DNA from: Streptomyces aurantiacus JA 4570
GTDB lineage: Bacteria; Actinomycetota; Actinomycetes; Streptomycetales; Streptomycetaceae
NCBI RefSeq assembly: GCF_000414115.1
Contig: NZ_AOPZ01000314.1
Span: forward strand, 1-32,164
Direction of reading: 5' to 3'
Length of the DNA stretch: 32,164 bases
Part shown: one piece after another, positions 1 through 7,963 of the stretch
Layout: every line of letters begins with the position of its first letter
How positions within the stretch are numbered: the stretch's first letter is position 1
Made by a program: the position numbers and the translations under genes
Notes under the pieces: model-generated
The model's input: only the letters and a program-made list of their open reading frames with translations
Told to the model about the DNA's origin: nothing
The model's database searches: none

Positions 1-1
1 C

Positions 2-193
2 GCCGCCCTGCTGCGCGCCACGGCGGCCGCCACCTTCCGGCCGCTGCTCATCGCCGTCGCCGTGGTGAGCGCCCGGATCGCCCCCGCGCGCCGGCTGCCG
101 CGGCCCGTCCGGCGGACTCCCGCGGCGCGGTCGCGGCTGCTCGTGCACTTCGTGGGACGGCGTGGACCGCCGTGCTCGGCCGTTCCCGCCTGA
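2..193 (+). CDS. C-terminal end of an unidentified protein (5' truncated by window edge)
   Basis: An open frame enters from the left edge and stops at TGA 191-193, giving about 63 residues. Almost every third codon position is G or C, as expected of real Streptomyces coding sequence. The visible part starts with a hydrophobic stretch (around LLIAVAVV) followed by an Arg/Pro-rich basic tail, so it could be the last membrane segment and cytoplasmic tail of a membrane protein. No family motif is visible and I do not assign a function. The stop lies 40 nt before the start of the thioredoxin-like gene on the same strand, so the two may be cotranscribed. Confidence 0.5.
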   Translation, partial: AALLRATAAATFRPLLIAVAVVSARIAPARRLPRPVRRTPAARSRLLVHFVGRRGPPCSAVPA

Positions 194-233
194 GCACAGC
201 ACTTTCCACCTGCCGCACCCACGGAGAAGAATC

Positions 234-1052
234 ATGAGCAAGCGCAACAGCCAGGCCGCGAAGCAGGCCGCCCGCGAGCGGATCCGCGCCCAGCAGGAGG
301 CCGAGCGGCGGCGCGAGAAGCGCAAGCGGTCCGTCATCGTCGGCGCGTCCATCGTCGGCGTCCTGGCCCTCGCGGGCGGCGTCTCCTACGCCGTCATGCA
401 GAGCAACAAGCCCGGCTACTGGGACGAGGCCAAGGACAAGAAGCTGGTCAAGCCCGCGAACACCGCGGGCAAGGACGGCACGACCGTCGTCATCGGCAAG
501 GACAGCGCCAAGAAGACCCTGAAGGTCTACGAGGACCCGCGCTGCCCGATCTGCGCGAGCTTCGAGCAAAGCGTCGGCCCGACGGTCGAGAAGGACCTCA
601 AGGACGGCAAGTACAAGATCCAGTTCGTCGGCGCCACGTTCCTCGACCGGAACATCCCCGGCGAGGGCTCCCGCAACGGGATGAGCGCGCTCGGTGCCGC
701 CCTGAACGTCAGCCCGGACGCCTTCCTCGCCTACAAGAAGGCGCTGTTCTCGGCCGAGAACCACCCGAGCGAGCAGGACGACAAGTTCAAGGACGACGCG
801 TACCTGCTCAAGGTGGCCGACCAGGTGCCCGAGCTGAAGAAGAACGCGTCCTTCAAGAAGGCCGTCAAGGACGGCACTTACGACCGCTGGGCCCTGGCGA
901 TGGGGCAGGCGTTCCAGGACGACAAGGACGGCGTGGAGGGCACCCCGGCCTTCGTCATGGACGGCAAGCAGCTCAAGGGCTCCGACGGCAAGAACGCGCC
1001 GATGACGGTCGCGGACTACAACAAGGCGGTGGACGAGGCCCTCAAGGGCTGA
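234..1052 (+). CDS. Membrane-anchored DsbA-family thioredoxin-fold protein
   Basis: A 272-residue protein. The ATG at 234 is chosen because GGAG lies just upstream (223-226) and because a very basic N-terminus (1-32, rich in Arg/Lys) leads directly into one membrane helix (about 33-55). This predicts a cytoplasmic N-terminus and an extracellular remainder. The C-terminal domain has a C-P-I-C redox motif (Cys104 and Cys107, in DPRCPIC) and a Thr-Pro in VEGTPAFV that matches the conserved cis-proline of thioredoxin folds. DsbA-like proteins of this kind make or repair disulfides in exported proteins. A 12-bp hairpin terminator follows, separating it from phoD. Family assignment is firm; whether it acts as oxidase or reductase cannot be read from sequence. 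Confidence 0.9.
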   Translation: MSKRNSQAAKQAARERIRAQQEAERRREKRKRSVIVGASIVGVLALAGGVSYAVMQSNKPGYWDEAKDKKLVKPANTAGKDGTTVVIGKDSAKKTLKVYEDPRCPICASFEQSVGPTVEKDLKDGKYKIQFVGATFLDRNIPGEGSRNGMSALGAALNVSPDAFLAYKKALFSAENHPSEQDDKFKDDAYLLKVADQVPELKKNASFKKAVKDGTYDRWALAMGQAFQDDKDGVEGTPAFVMDGKQLKGSDGKNAPMTVADYNKAVDEALKG

Positions 1053-1090
1053 GCCACCGTCAACGCGCGTGCCCTGGCGGCACGCAGCGG

Positions 1091-1125
1091 AAGAGCGGGC
1101 GAACTTTTCGTAGTCGCCCGCTCTT
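1091..1125 (+). terminator. Hairpin terminator after the thioredoxin-like gene
   Basis: A perfect 12-bp inverted repeat (AAGAGCGGGCGA at 1091-1102, TCGCCCGCTCTT at 1114-1125) with an 11-nt loop lies 38 nt after the preceding stop codon. There is only a weak T-rich tail, as is common in Streptomyces. Confidence 0.75.
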
Positions 1126-1128
1126 CGC

Positions 1129-1146
1129 CTTTACTGGTCAGTAAAG
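1129..1146. promoter_or_regulatory. 18-bp palindrome over the phoD promoter: candidate operator
   Basis: CTTTACTG, two bases (GT), then CAGTAAAG form a perfect 8+8 palindrome ending 7 nt before the phoD start. Symmetric sites of this size are typical of dimeric repressors such as TetR-family proteins. It overlaps the probable -10 box. The same stretch also holds loose matches to the 11-nt direct-repeat unit of the Streptomyces PHO box (GGTCA... at 1136, GTTCG... at 1146), so PhoP binding is an alternative reading. Confidence 0.45.
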
Positions 1147-1147
1147 T
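1142..1147 (+). promoter_or_regulatory. Probable -10 box of a leaderless phoD transcript
   Basis: TAAAGT fits the TAnnnT -10 consensus and ends 6 nt before the GTG start at 1154, so transcription would begin at or next to the start codon. No Shine-Dalgarno sequence and no good -35 are seen; the missing -35 fits an activator-dependent promoter. Confidence 0.45.
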
Positions 1148-1153
1148 TCGTTC

Positions 1154-2887
1154 GTGACCAGTCGAAGAGACAACTCTCATACGTCGCGGAGTACTCCGCC
1201 GAGCGATCCCGCGAGACTGCCGGGCACCACGCCCGCCCCGGTCGCCCCGGACAGCTCGCTCACGCCGCGCCGCCGCACCGTCGTCAAGGTCGCGGCCGCC
1301 ACCGCCGCCCTCGCCGCCCCGCTCGCGGCGGCTCCCCTGGCCCGGGCCGCCACGGGCCCCGCCTTCCTGCACGGCGTCGCCTCCGGTGACCCGCTGCCCG
1401 ACGGCGTCCTGCTGTGGACGCGGATCACACCGACGCCCGACGCCATACCCGGATCCGGCAAGGGGCCGGACACAGAGGTGCGGTGGGAGATATCCGAGGA
1501 CAAGGGCTTCAGCAAGGTCGTGGGCAGCGGCTCGACCACCGCGAAGGCCGCGAGCGACCACACGGTCAAGGCCGATGTAAGGGGCCTGCGCCAGGCGACC
1601 ACCTATTACTACCGCTTCTCCGTAGGCGACGGTTCGGTGCACTCCCCCGTCGGCCGCACCCGCACCACCCCCGCCCACGAGGCTTCCGCGCCCGGCGTCC
1701 GCTTCGGCGTCGTGTCGTGCTCCAACTGGGAGGCCGGGTACTTCTCCGCGTACCGCCATCTCGCCGCCCGCACCGAACTCGACGCGGTGCTGCACCTCGG
1801 CGACTACCTGTACGAGTACGCGTCCGGCGGCTTCGCGTCCTCCGGCGACGTCGTACGCGAACACCAGCCTAGGCACGAGATCCTCACCCTCGCCGACTAC
1901 CGGGTCCGGCACGGCGTCCACAAGACCGACGCCGACGCGCAGGCGATGCACGGCACGCACCCGGTGATCGCGATCTGGGACGACCACGAGGTCGCCAACG
2001 ACGCCTGGTCGGGCGGCGCGGAGAACCACACCCCGGAGACCGAGGGCCCCTGGTCCGCGCGGGTGGCCGCCGCCAAGCAGGCCTACTTCGAGTGGATGCC
2101 GGTGCGCCCGGCCACCGAGGGCACCGTCTACCGCCGGCTGCGCTTCGGCAAGCTGGCCGACCTGCACCTGCTCGACCTGCGCTCGTTCCGCTCGAAGCAG
2201 GCCGGTGTGGGCAGCGGCGACGTCGACTCGCCGGACCGCACGCTCACGGGCCGCGCCCAACTCGACTGGCTGAAGGCGGGACTTGCCGGGTCGGACGCGG
2301 CGTGGAAGCTGGTCGGCACGTCGGTGATGATCTCCCCGGTCGCGTTCGGCTCGCTGCCCGCGTACCTCCTGGAGCCCCTCGCGGAGCTGCTCGGCCTGCC
2401 CAAGGGCGGCCTGGCGATCAACACCGACCAGTGGGACGGCTACACCCACGACCGCAAGGAACTCATCGGGCACCTGCGGGACAACGGCATCCGCAACACC
2501 GTCTTCCTGACCGGCGACATCCACATGGCGTGGGCCAACGACGTGCCGGTGAAGGCCGCCACGTACCCGGCGTCGCCGTCCGCGGCCACGGAGTTCGTCG
2601 TCACGTCCGTGACGTCCGACAACGTCGACGACTTCCTGAACGTCGCGCCGCACACCCTGTCCCTGGTCGGCGTCGCCGCGATCAAGGCCGCCAACCGCCA
2701 TGTGAAGTGGCTGGACATGGACTCCCACGGGTACGGCGTCCTGGACGTCACGGCCGAGCGCTCGCAGATGGACTACTACGCGATCTCCGACCGCGCGGAC
2801 CCGAAGGCGACCTCGTCGTGGGCGCGTTCGTACCGCACCCTCACCGGCACGCAGAAGGTGGAGCGGGTGCACGCGCCGGTGCGCTGA
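1154..2887 (+). CDS. phoD: PhoD-family alkaline phosphatase, Tat-exported
   Basis: A 577-residue secreted phosphodiesterase/phosphomonoesterase that releases phosphate from organic phosphates outside the cell. The N-terminus carries a twin-arginine signal (RRRTVVK, about 39-45, hydrophobic core, ARA at 63-65). PhoD is folded with its metals before export, which fits the Tat route. Next come an N-terminal PhoD beta domain (about 68-175) and the metallophosphatase domain. That domain has the family metal ligands: Cys189 (SCSNW; the equivalent Cys binds Fe in B. subtilis PhoD), Asp217 (HLGDY), WDDHEVAND (275-283) and GDIHMAW near the C-terminus. The GTG start lacks a Shine-Dalgarno sequence and is probably leaderless. 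In Streptomyces this family is normally induced by phosphate starvation through PhoR-PhoP; a convincing PHO box is not clear here. Confidence 0.93.
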   Translation: MTSRRDNSHTSRSTPPSDPARLPGTTPAPVAPDSSLTPRRRTVVKVAAATAALAAPLAAAPLARAATGPAFLHGVASGDPLPDGVLLWTRITPTPDAIPGSGKGPDTEVRWEISEDKGFSKVVGSGSTTAKAASDHTVKADVRGLRQATTYYYRFSVGDGSVHSPVGRTRTTPAHEASAPGVRFGVVSCSNWEAGYFSAYRHLAARTELDAVLHLGDYLYEYASGGFASSGDVVREHQPRHEILTLADYRVRHGVHKTDADAQAMHGTHPVIAIWDDHEVANDAWSGGAENHTPETEGPWSARVAAAKQAYFEWMPVRPATEGTVYRRLRFGKLADLHLLDLRSFRSKQAGVGSGDVDSPDRTLTGRAQLDWLKAGLAGSDAAWKLVGTSVMISPVAFGSLPAYLLEPLAELLGLPKGGLAINTDQWDGYTHDRKELIGHLRDNGIRNTVFLTGDIHMAWANDVPVKAATYPASPSAATEFVVTSVTSDNVDDFLNVAPHTLSLVGVAAIKAANRHVKWLDMDSHGYGVLDVTAERSQMDYYAISDRADPKATSSWARSYRTLTGTQKVERVHAPVR

Positions 2888-2904
2888 AAGGCCCGTGAAC
2901 GGGG

Positions 2905-2933
2905 CCGACAGGCGCCCGCCGACCCCCTACTCT
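2905..2933 (+). promoter_or_regulatory. Probable promoter of the Ser/Thr kinase gene (leaderless)
   Basis: CCGACA (2905-2910) and TACTCT (2928-2933) are 17 nt apart and match the -35 (4 of 6) and the TAnnnT -10. The -10 ends 7 nt before the ATG at 2941, with no Shine-Dalgarno between, which predicts a leaderless mRNA. Confidence 0.5.
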
Positions 2934-2940
2934 GTCGCCC

Positions 2941-4494
2941 ATGAGCGACCAGGGGGACGTACTCGACGGGCGCTTCGAGCTGCTGGAGCGGCTCGGCAGC
3001 GGAGGCATGGGCACGGTGTGGCGGGCGCGCGACACCGTGCTGCACCGCGAGGTGGCACTGAAGGAAGTCCGGCCTCCGGGGCCGGAGTCGACCGGTGACG
3101 CCTCGCGGGTGCTGCGGGAGCGGGTGCTGCGCGAGGCCCGGGCGCTTGCCCGCGTCAATCACCCCCATGTCGTGACGATTCACCACATCGTCGATATGGA
3201 GCCGCATCCGTGGCTGGTGATGGAGCTGCTCCCGGGCCGCACCCTCCAGGACCTCCTGGAGCAGCGCACGCTGCCGCCGCGGGAGGCGGCGCGCCTGGGC
3301 CGGGAGCTGCTCTCGGCGCTGCGCGCCGCCCACGCCGCGGGCGTCCTGCACCGCGACATCAAGCCCGCCAACGTGCTCCTTCGCGAGCCGTCCCCGGACC
3401 GCCCCGACGGCGTCCCGCCCGCCGTCCTCACGGACTTCGGCATCGCCGCGGTCCAGGGTTCCACGCAGCTCACCGCCACCGGCGACCTGATCGGCTCCCC
3501 CGAGTACATCGCGCCGGAGCGCGTCCGGGGCACCGGCGAGGGCCCGGCCGCCGACCTGTGGTCCCTGGGCCTGGTCCTCTACGTCGCCGTGGAGGGCGTG
3601 AGTCCGCTGCGCCGCGCGACGACCCTGGCCACGCTGGCCGCGGTGCTCGACGAGCCGGTGCCGCCGCCGGTGCGCTCCGGTCCGCTGGCGCCGGCCCTCG
3701 AGGCGCTGCTCGTACGGGATCCGCAGCGGCGGCCCGACGCGGCACGGCTGGACGCGATGCTCGCGGCCGTGGCGGACGGGATCGAGTGGCAGCCCACCGA
3801 GACGGCGGCACGCCCGGTGCCTCCCCCGCCGCCTCTCGCACAGACACCGCCCGTGCCGACGGCGTACGCCGGGCCGGCGCACCCCGAGCCACGCAGACGT
3901 ACACCCGTGGTGGTCGCGGCCGTCTCGGTCGTGCTCGCGCTGGTCGCGACGGCGGCGCTGGTCCTCGCGCTGCGGGACGGGTCCGGTCAGGACGGCAAGG
4001 CAGGCGGGGAGACCACCACCGGCGCGGGGCCTTCAGCGAGCCGTACGCCTACGAAGACCGCCTCCAAGGCCCCTTCCGCGACCGCCGCCACGAGCCCCAC
4101 GAGAAGTGCGCCCCCGTCCCGCAGCACACCCCCGGCGTCCGCCACCCCGGCGCCGCCGCCCGCGTCCGGCCGCTGGATCGCCCAGCTGCACTCCGAGCCG
4201 GGCACCTCGTCCGCCGCGACCCGCGACCGCAGGCTCGCGGCCGTGCGGAAGCAGATACCGGAGGCGCAGTACCTGCGCAGCGACGACTACGCCTCGCTGC
4301 GGCCGGGCTTCTGGGTGTTCTACGCCCCGGGGCCGTTCGCCGACGGGCGCGCGGCGCTGCGGTTCTGCGCCGAGCGCGGCCGGACCTCGGGCAACTCGTG
4401 CGTGGGCCGCTATCTCAGCGACAACGGCGGCGACTACGCCCTGCAGTGCAAGCCGCCCGTGAGCAGCCCGGCGGGGCGCTGCACCCGCCCGTGA
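2941..4494 (+). CDS. Membrane Ser/Thr protein kinase with a cysteine-containing extracellular domain
   Basis: A 517-residue Hanks-type (PknB-like) kinase. Residues 11-275 form the kinase domain: glycine loop LGSGGMGTVW, ATP-binding Lys41, catalytic HRD (Asp139, HRDIKPANVLL), DFG at 165-167 and activation-segment GSPEYIAPER, so it should be active. A Pro-rich juxtamembrane part leads to one membrane helix (about 322-344). Outside the cell lie a Thr/Ser/Pro/Ala-rich linker (about 350-408) and an ~105-residue C-terminal domain with four cysteines (476, 487, 503, 514). There are no PASTA repeats. The outer domain (WIAQLHS ... LRPGFWVFYAPGPFADG) resembles a SPOR-type fold, which would bind denuded peptidoglycan; this is inference. 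It lies 53 nt after phoD but probably has its own promoter. Confidence 0.93.
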   Translation: MSDQGDVLDGRFELLERLGSGGMGTVWRARDTVLHREVALKEVRPPGPESTGDASRVLRERVLREARALARVNHPHVVTIHHIVDMEPHPWLVMELLPGRTLQDLLEQRTLPPREAARLGRELLSALRAAHAAGVLHRDIKPANVLLREPSPDRPDGVPPAVLTDFGIAAVQGSTQLTATGDLIGSPEYIAPERVRGTGEGPAADLWSLGLVLYVAVEGVSPLRRATTLATLAAVLDEPVPPPVRSGPLAPALEALLVRDPQRRPDAARLDAMLAAVADGIEWQPTETAARPVPPPPPLAQTPPVPTAYAGPAHPEPRRRTPVVVAAVSVVLALVATAALVLALRDGSGQDGKAGGETTTGAGPSASRTPTKTASKAPSATAATSPTRSAPPSRSTPPASATPAPPPASGRWIAQLHSEPGTSSAATRDRRLAAVRKQIPEAQYLRSDDYASLRPGFWVFYAPGPFADGRAALRFCAERGRTSGNSCVGRYLSDNGGDYALQCKPPVSSPAGRCTRP

Positions 4495-4515
4495 CCGCGG
4501 CGGGTCATGGCCGTC

Positions 4516-5085
4516 CTACAGCGAGTCGAGGAAGCCCAGCGCCGTACGCCACGTCGCCTCCGCCGCCTCGGCGTCGTAGTCGTCGAGGTCCGGGTCGGTG
4601 TACAGGTGCCCGGCGCCCGCGTACCGGTAGACCTCCACGTCGGCGCCCGCGCGCCCCATCCGCAGATACCAGGCGCTGAGCCAGTCGTCCGTCTCGAACG
4701 GGTCGGGCTCGGCGACGTGCAGCTGCACCGGCAGCTCGTCCACGGAGGCGTTCTCCGCGATGTCCGACGTGCCGTGCAGGAGGAGCAGGCCGCGCGCCTT
4801 CTCGTCGCCGAGGGCGAGGGTCTGCGCGGTGGCGGCGCCGAGCGAGAAGCCCGCGTACACCAGGCCCCGCTCGGAGTAGGGCGCGGCCGCAAGGACGGCG
4901 CGCTTGAGCAGCTCGTCGTTGCCGAGCCCGTCCTTGAAGGCCAGCCCTTCCTCGACGCTCTCGAAGGTGCGGCCGTCGAACAGGTCCGGGGTCCACACCT
5001 CGTGCCCGGCCGCGCGCAGGCGGTCGGCCGCCGCGCGGACCGCGGGCCGCAGCCCGTACGTCGAATGGAAAAGCATGATGTTCAT
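4516..5085 (-). CDS. Dienelactone-hydrolase-family alpha/beta hydrolase
   Basis: A 189-residue protein, a usual size for small dienelactone-hydrolase-like proteins. The visible features are the alpha/beta hydrolase core, a nucleophile elbow G-F-S-L-G (Ser81), a probable acid at Asp128 (AEPDPF) and a catalytic His160 (AGAGHLY). Classical dienelactone hydrolase uses Cys at the elbow; Ser here means a generic esterase/hydrolase activity is more likely and the substrate is unknown. The start at 5085 begins MNIMLFHS; a second ATG three codons later is possible. The gene is divergent from mscS with only 48 nt between them, and convergent with the kinase gene, whose stop is 21 nt away. Confidence 0.85.
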   Translation of the reverse strand: MNIMLFHSTYGLRPAVRAAADRLRAAGHEVWTPDLFDGRTFESVEEGLAFKDGLGNDELLKRAVLAAAPYSERGLVYAGFSLGAATAQTLALGDEKARGLLLLHGTSDIAENASVDELPVQLHVAEPDPFETDDWLSAWYLRMGRAGADVEVYRYAGAGHLYTDPDLDDYDAEAAEATWRTALGFLDSL

Positions 5086-5120
5086 GGGGCCATCGTGCCA
5101 TTTCCCCTCCGGGGGGCACC

Positions 5121-5126
5121 TACCCT
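5121..5126 (+). promoter_or_regulatory. Probable -10 box of leaderless mscS
   Basis: TACCCT fits TAnnnT and ends 7 nt before the ATG at 5134, the same spacing as upstream of the kinase gene. The sequence between is CGGGGGC, which lacks the AGGAGG pattern. No good -35 is visible. Confidence 0.4.
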
Positions 5127-5133
5127 CGGGGGC

Positions 5134-6225
5134 ATGGAGAACGTACTGCGTCCGTTGATCGTGATCGGCGGCTCGGTCGTGCTCACGCTTGCGGTCGGCT
5201 GGCTGGCCGACTGGGTGCTGCGCCGCGCCGACGCCCGACAGCCCGAGCAGCCGCTGTGGGGGCTGCTGCGCCGCTGTCGGCTTCCGCTGCAACTGGTCAT
5301 GTGCACGGCCCTGCTGAGGGGCTCCTACATACAGGCGAAGATCGCCGAGGACCACTCCGTGGGCGTCGGCAGAACGCTCACGCTCGTGCTCATCGGCTCG
5401 GTGGCCTGGCTCGCGGTGCGGGTCTCGGCCGCCGTGGTGGAGTCCTCCTACTCGCGCTACGCCTCCGCGCACCGCGACCCGGCCCGGGTCCGGCGCGTGC
5501 GGACCCAGGTCACGCTGATCCAGCGCGTGGTCGCGGCGATCGTCGGCGTGGTCGCCGCCGGCGCGATGCTGCTCACCTTCCCCGCCATGCAGGCCGCCGG
5601 GACGTCGCTGCTGGCGTCGGCGGGCGTCCTCGGCATCGTCGCGGGCGTGGCCGCGCAGTCCACGCTCGGCAACCTCTTCGCGGGGCTGCAGATCGCCTTC
5701 GGCGACATGGTGCGGATCGGGGACACGGTGGTGGTGGACGGCGAGTGGGGCGTCGTCGACGAGATCACCCTGACGTTCCTGACGGTGCGGACCTGGGACG
5801 AGCGCCGGATCACCATGCCGGTGTCGTACTTCACGTCGAAGCCGTTCGAGAACTGGTCCCGCGGCGGCGCCCAGATGACGGGCATCGTGTTCCTCCACCT
5901 CGACCACACGGCCCCCATAGCGGCGATGCGCGAGAAGCTGCACGAGGTCCTGCGCGACTGCGCCGCCTGGGACGGCCGCGACTGGGGCCTCGCCGTCACG
6001 GACACCACGCCGAACACCATCCAGGTGCGCGCCCTGGCGACCGCCAAGGACGCCGACGACATCTGGACGGTGCGCGTCACGGTCCGCGAGCAGCTCGTCG
6101 CCTGGCTGACCGAGCACCATCCGTACGCGCTGCCGCGGGTCAACACGGCCTGGGCGGTGGAGCCACCGGACGGCCACCACCCACATCCGGTGACACCACA
6201 CGTGCCGCGCACGGGGCGGGGCTGA
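5134..6225 (+). CDS. MscS-type mechanosensitive ion channel
   Basis: A 363-residue inner-membrane protein that should open under membrane tension and release ions during osmotic downshock. The N-terminal half has four or so hydrophobic segments, more than the three of E. coli MscS. The pore-lining helix region runs through GVLGIVAGVAAQSTLGNLFAGLQIAFGD, split by the usual Gly/Ala pattern. It leads into the MscS beta domain (IGDTVVVDGEWGVVDEITL, then RRITMPVSYF) and a C-terminal alpha/beta domain with a short basic tail. The ATG at 5134 is preferred over longer in-frame extensions because the extensions overlap the divergent hydrolase gene. The convergent antiporter gene ends 12 nt after its stop. 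Confidence 0.9.
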   Translation: MENVLRPLIVIGGSVVLTLAVGWLADWVLRRADARQPEQPLWGLLRRCRLPLQLVMCTALLRGSYIQAKIAEDHSVGVGRTLTLVLIGSVAWLAVRVSAAVVESSYSRYASAHRDPARVRRVRTQVTLIQRVVAAIVGVVAAGAMLLTFPAMQAAGTSLLASAGVLGIVAGVAAQSTLGNLFAGLQIAFGDMVRIGDTVVVDGEWGVVDEITLTFLTVRTWDERRITMPVSYFTSKPFENWSRGGAQMTGIVFLHLDHTAPIAAMREKLHEVLRDCAAWDGRDWGLAVTDTTPNTIQVRALATAKDADDIWTVRVTVREQLVAWLTEHHPYALPRVNTAWAVEPPDGHHPHPVTPHVPRTGRG

Positions 6226-6237
6226 GGGCATGGTGCC

Positions 6238-7824
6238 TCAGCGCAGACTGCGTACGTCGAGATGGTGCAGCACCCGGTCCACGATCTCCGGGTCGTAGCC
6301 GGGTTCACTGCGTGCGGCGAGGACTTCGTGGCGCGCAGCCGACATCATCTCGCGCTGGATGCGCTGGACCGCCTTGAACCGGTCCACCCGCTTGCTGTAC
6401 CGCTCGCGCCGCTCGTCGTCCACGATGTCCGGGCTGATCCGCGCGCCGATGTCGAAGGCGCCGCGCAGCAGCCGCTCGGCGACTTCCTCGGGCAGTTCCT
6501 CGACCTCCTCGATCTCCTTGAGCCGCGCCTTGGCGGCCTTGGCGGCGCGCACGGCCAGCTCGCGCTCCAGGGCCCGCTCGGCGTCGGTGTCCGCGCGCAC
6601 GCCGAGCCGCTTGACCAGCCACGGCAGGGTGAGGCCCTGCGCGATGAGGGTCGCGATGATCACGCAGAAGGCGATGAAGATGATCTCGTCCCGGGCGGGG
6701 AACGGCGCTCCGTCGTCCGTCTTCAGCGGAATGGCGAGCGCCAGCGCGACCGACGCCACACCGCGCATGCCGGACCACCACATGACGACCGTCTCGCGCC
6801 AGGTCGTCGGGATCTCCTCGTCGTAGTCGCGGAGCTTGTGCAGCCGCTTGGCGAGCCAGGTGGCGGGCAGCAGCCACAGCAGCCGGGCGCCGACGACCAC
6901 CGCGACGACTACGGCGCCCCAGCCGACCATCTGCCACTCGCGCCCGTCGGCCGTGCCGAAGACGTTGTGCAGTTCGAGGCCGATGAGCCCGAAGGCGACA
7001 CCGGTGACGAGCGTGTCGACGATCTCCCAGAAGGACTGCCCGGTGATCCGGCCGAGCACGTCGTCCGCGTCGGTGGCGTTCTCCGCGAGGTAGAGCGCGG
7101 TGGTCAGGACGGCGAGGACGCCGGAGCCCATCAGCTCCTCGGCGAGTACGTACGCGACGAACGGCACGAGCAGCGTCAGGCCGGTCTGCAGGGTGGCGTC
7201 GGCGAGCAGGCTCATCAGCTTGTTGGAGAGCCAGCCGAGTACGAGACCGACGGCGACGGCGACCACGGCGGAGAGCACGAGCTGGCCGGCGGCCACGGGC
7301 CAGGAGAAGGTGCCGCTGACGGCGGCGGCAATGGCCACGTGGTACAGCACGATCGCGGTGACGTCGTTGAACAGGCCCTCGCCCTCCAGGATCGACACCA
7401 GGCGGCGGGGCAGGCCGAGCGAACCGGCGACGGCGGTCGCGGCCACCGGGTCCGGCGGGGCGACGAGCGCGCCGAGGACGACGGCGGCGGCGAGCGGGAG
7501 CCCCGGCACGACGGCGTTCGCGACGGCCGCGACGGCCGCCGTGGTCACGAACACCAGCGCCACGGCGAGCAGCAGGATCGGCCGGATGTTGGCGGTGAAC
7601 TGCCGCCAGGACGTGCGCTGCACGGACGCGTACAGCAGCGGCGGCAGGACCAGCGGGAGGATCAGGTCGGGCGGGATGTCGACGTTCGGCACGAACCGCA
7701 GGAAGGCGAGGACGCCCCCGAACAGCGTCATCAGCACCGGCGCGGGCAGCCCGATCCGGTCCCCCAACGGCACGGTGACCAGGGCTCCCAGCAACAGCAC
7801 GAGCAGCAGCGCCAGTTGATCCAC
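6238..7824 (-). CDS. Na+/H+ antiporter, CPA1 (NhaP-like) family
   Basis: A 528-residue membrane protein that should exchange cytoplasmic Na+ (or K+) for H+, used in pH and salt homeostasis. About twelve hydrophobic segments cover residues 1-405. Family marks include the substrate-site region ALVAPPDPVAATAV and the following EGEGLFNDVTAIVLY (ND pair of CPA1 exchangers). A further conserved stretch reads MWWSGMRGVASVALALAIP. A ~120-residue charged cytoplasmic tail follows. The GTG start at 7824 is backed by GGAGGG upstream. The 139 nt between it and the GNAT gene should hold its promoter, but I see no strong match there. Confidence 0.92.
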   Translation of the reverse strand: MDQLALLLVLLLGALVTVPLGDRIGLPAPVLMTLFGGVLAFLRFVPNVDIPPDLILPLVLPPLLYASVQRTSWRQFTANIRPILLLAVALVFVTTAAVAAVANAVVPGLPLAAAVVLGALVAPPDPVAATAVAGSLGLPRRLVSILEGEGLFNDVTAIVLYHVAIAAAVSGTFSWPVAAGQLVLSAVVAVAVGLVLGWLSNKLMSLLADATLQTGLTLLVPFVAYVLAEELMGSGVLAVLTTALYLAENATDADDVLGRITGQSFWEIVDTLVTGVAFGLIGLELHNVFGTADGREWQMVGWGAVVVAVVVGARLLWLLPATWLAKRLHKLRDYDEEIPTTWRETVVMWWSGMRGVASVALALAIPLKTDDGAPFPARDEIIFIAFCVIIATLIAQGLTLPWLVKRLGVRADTDAERALERELAVRAAKAAKARLKEIEEVEELPEEVAERLLRGAFDIGARISPDIVDDERRERYSKRVDRFKAVQRIQREMMSAARHEVLAARSEPGYDPEIVDRVLHHLDVRSLR

Positions 7825-7963
7825 GGGGTGCCCTCCGGCGGTCGGATGCGAGGAAGATCAGCACCTCAACCTTGCCACGCACCCACCCGAAACAAGCCAA
7901 ACGCGACTTCCGGCGACCGTCTGCGACCGCCGAACCCGCTACGACCCGCCGTACCCGCTGTGG

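Noticed and set aside
1016..3882. Long minus-strand frames opposite phoD and the kinase gene
   Set aside because: Low-complexity Arg/Gly/His-rich translations without motifs; the plus strand encodes complete, recognisable enzymes.
4492..4507. Small inverted repeat TGACC/GGTCA at the kinase 3' end as terminator
   Set aside because: Only a 5-bp stem with no T tract, overlapping the stop codon; too weak to call.
4507..5133. In-frame upstream extension of mscS
   Set aside because: It covers the whole divergent hydrolase gene and has antisense-like composition. The ATG at 5134 with an upstream -10 box is the natural start.
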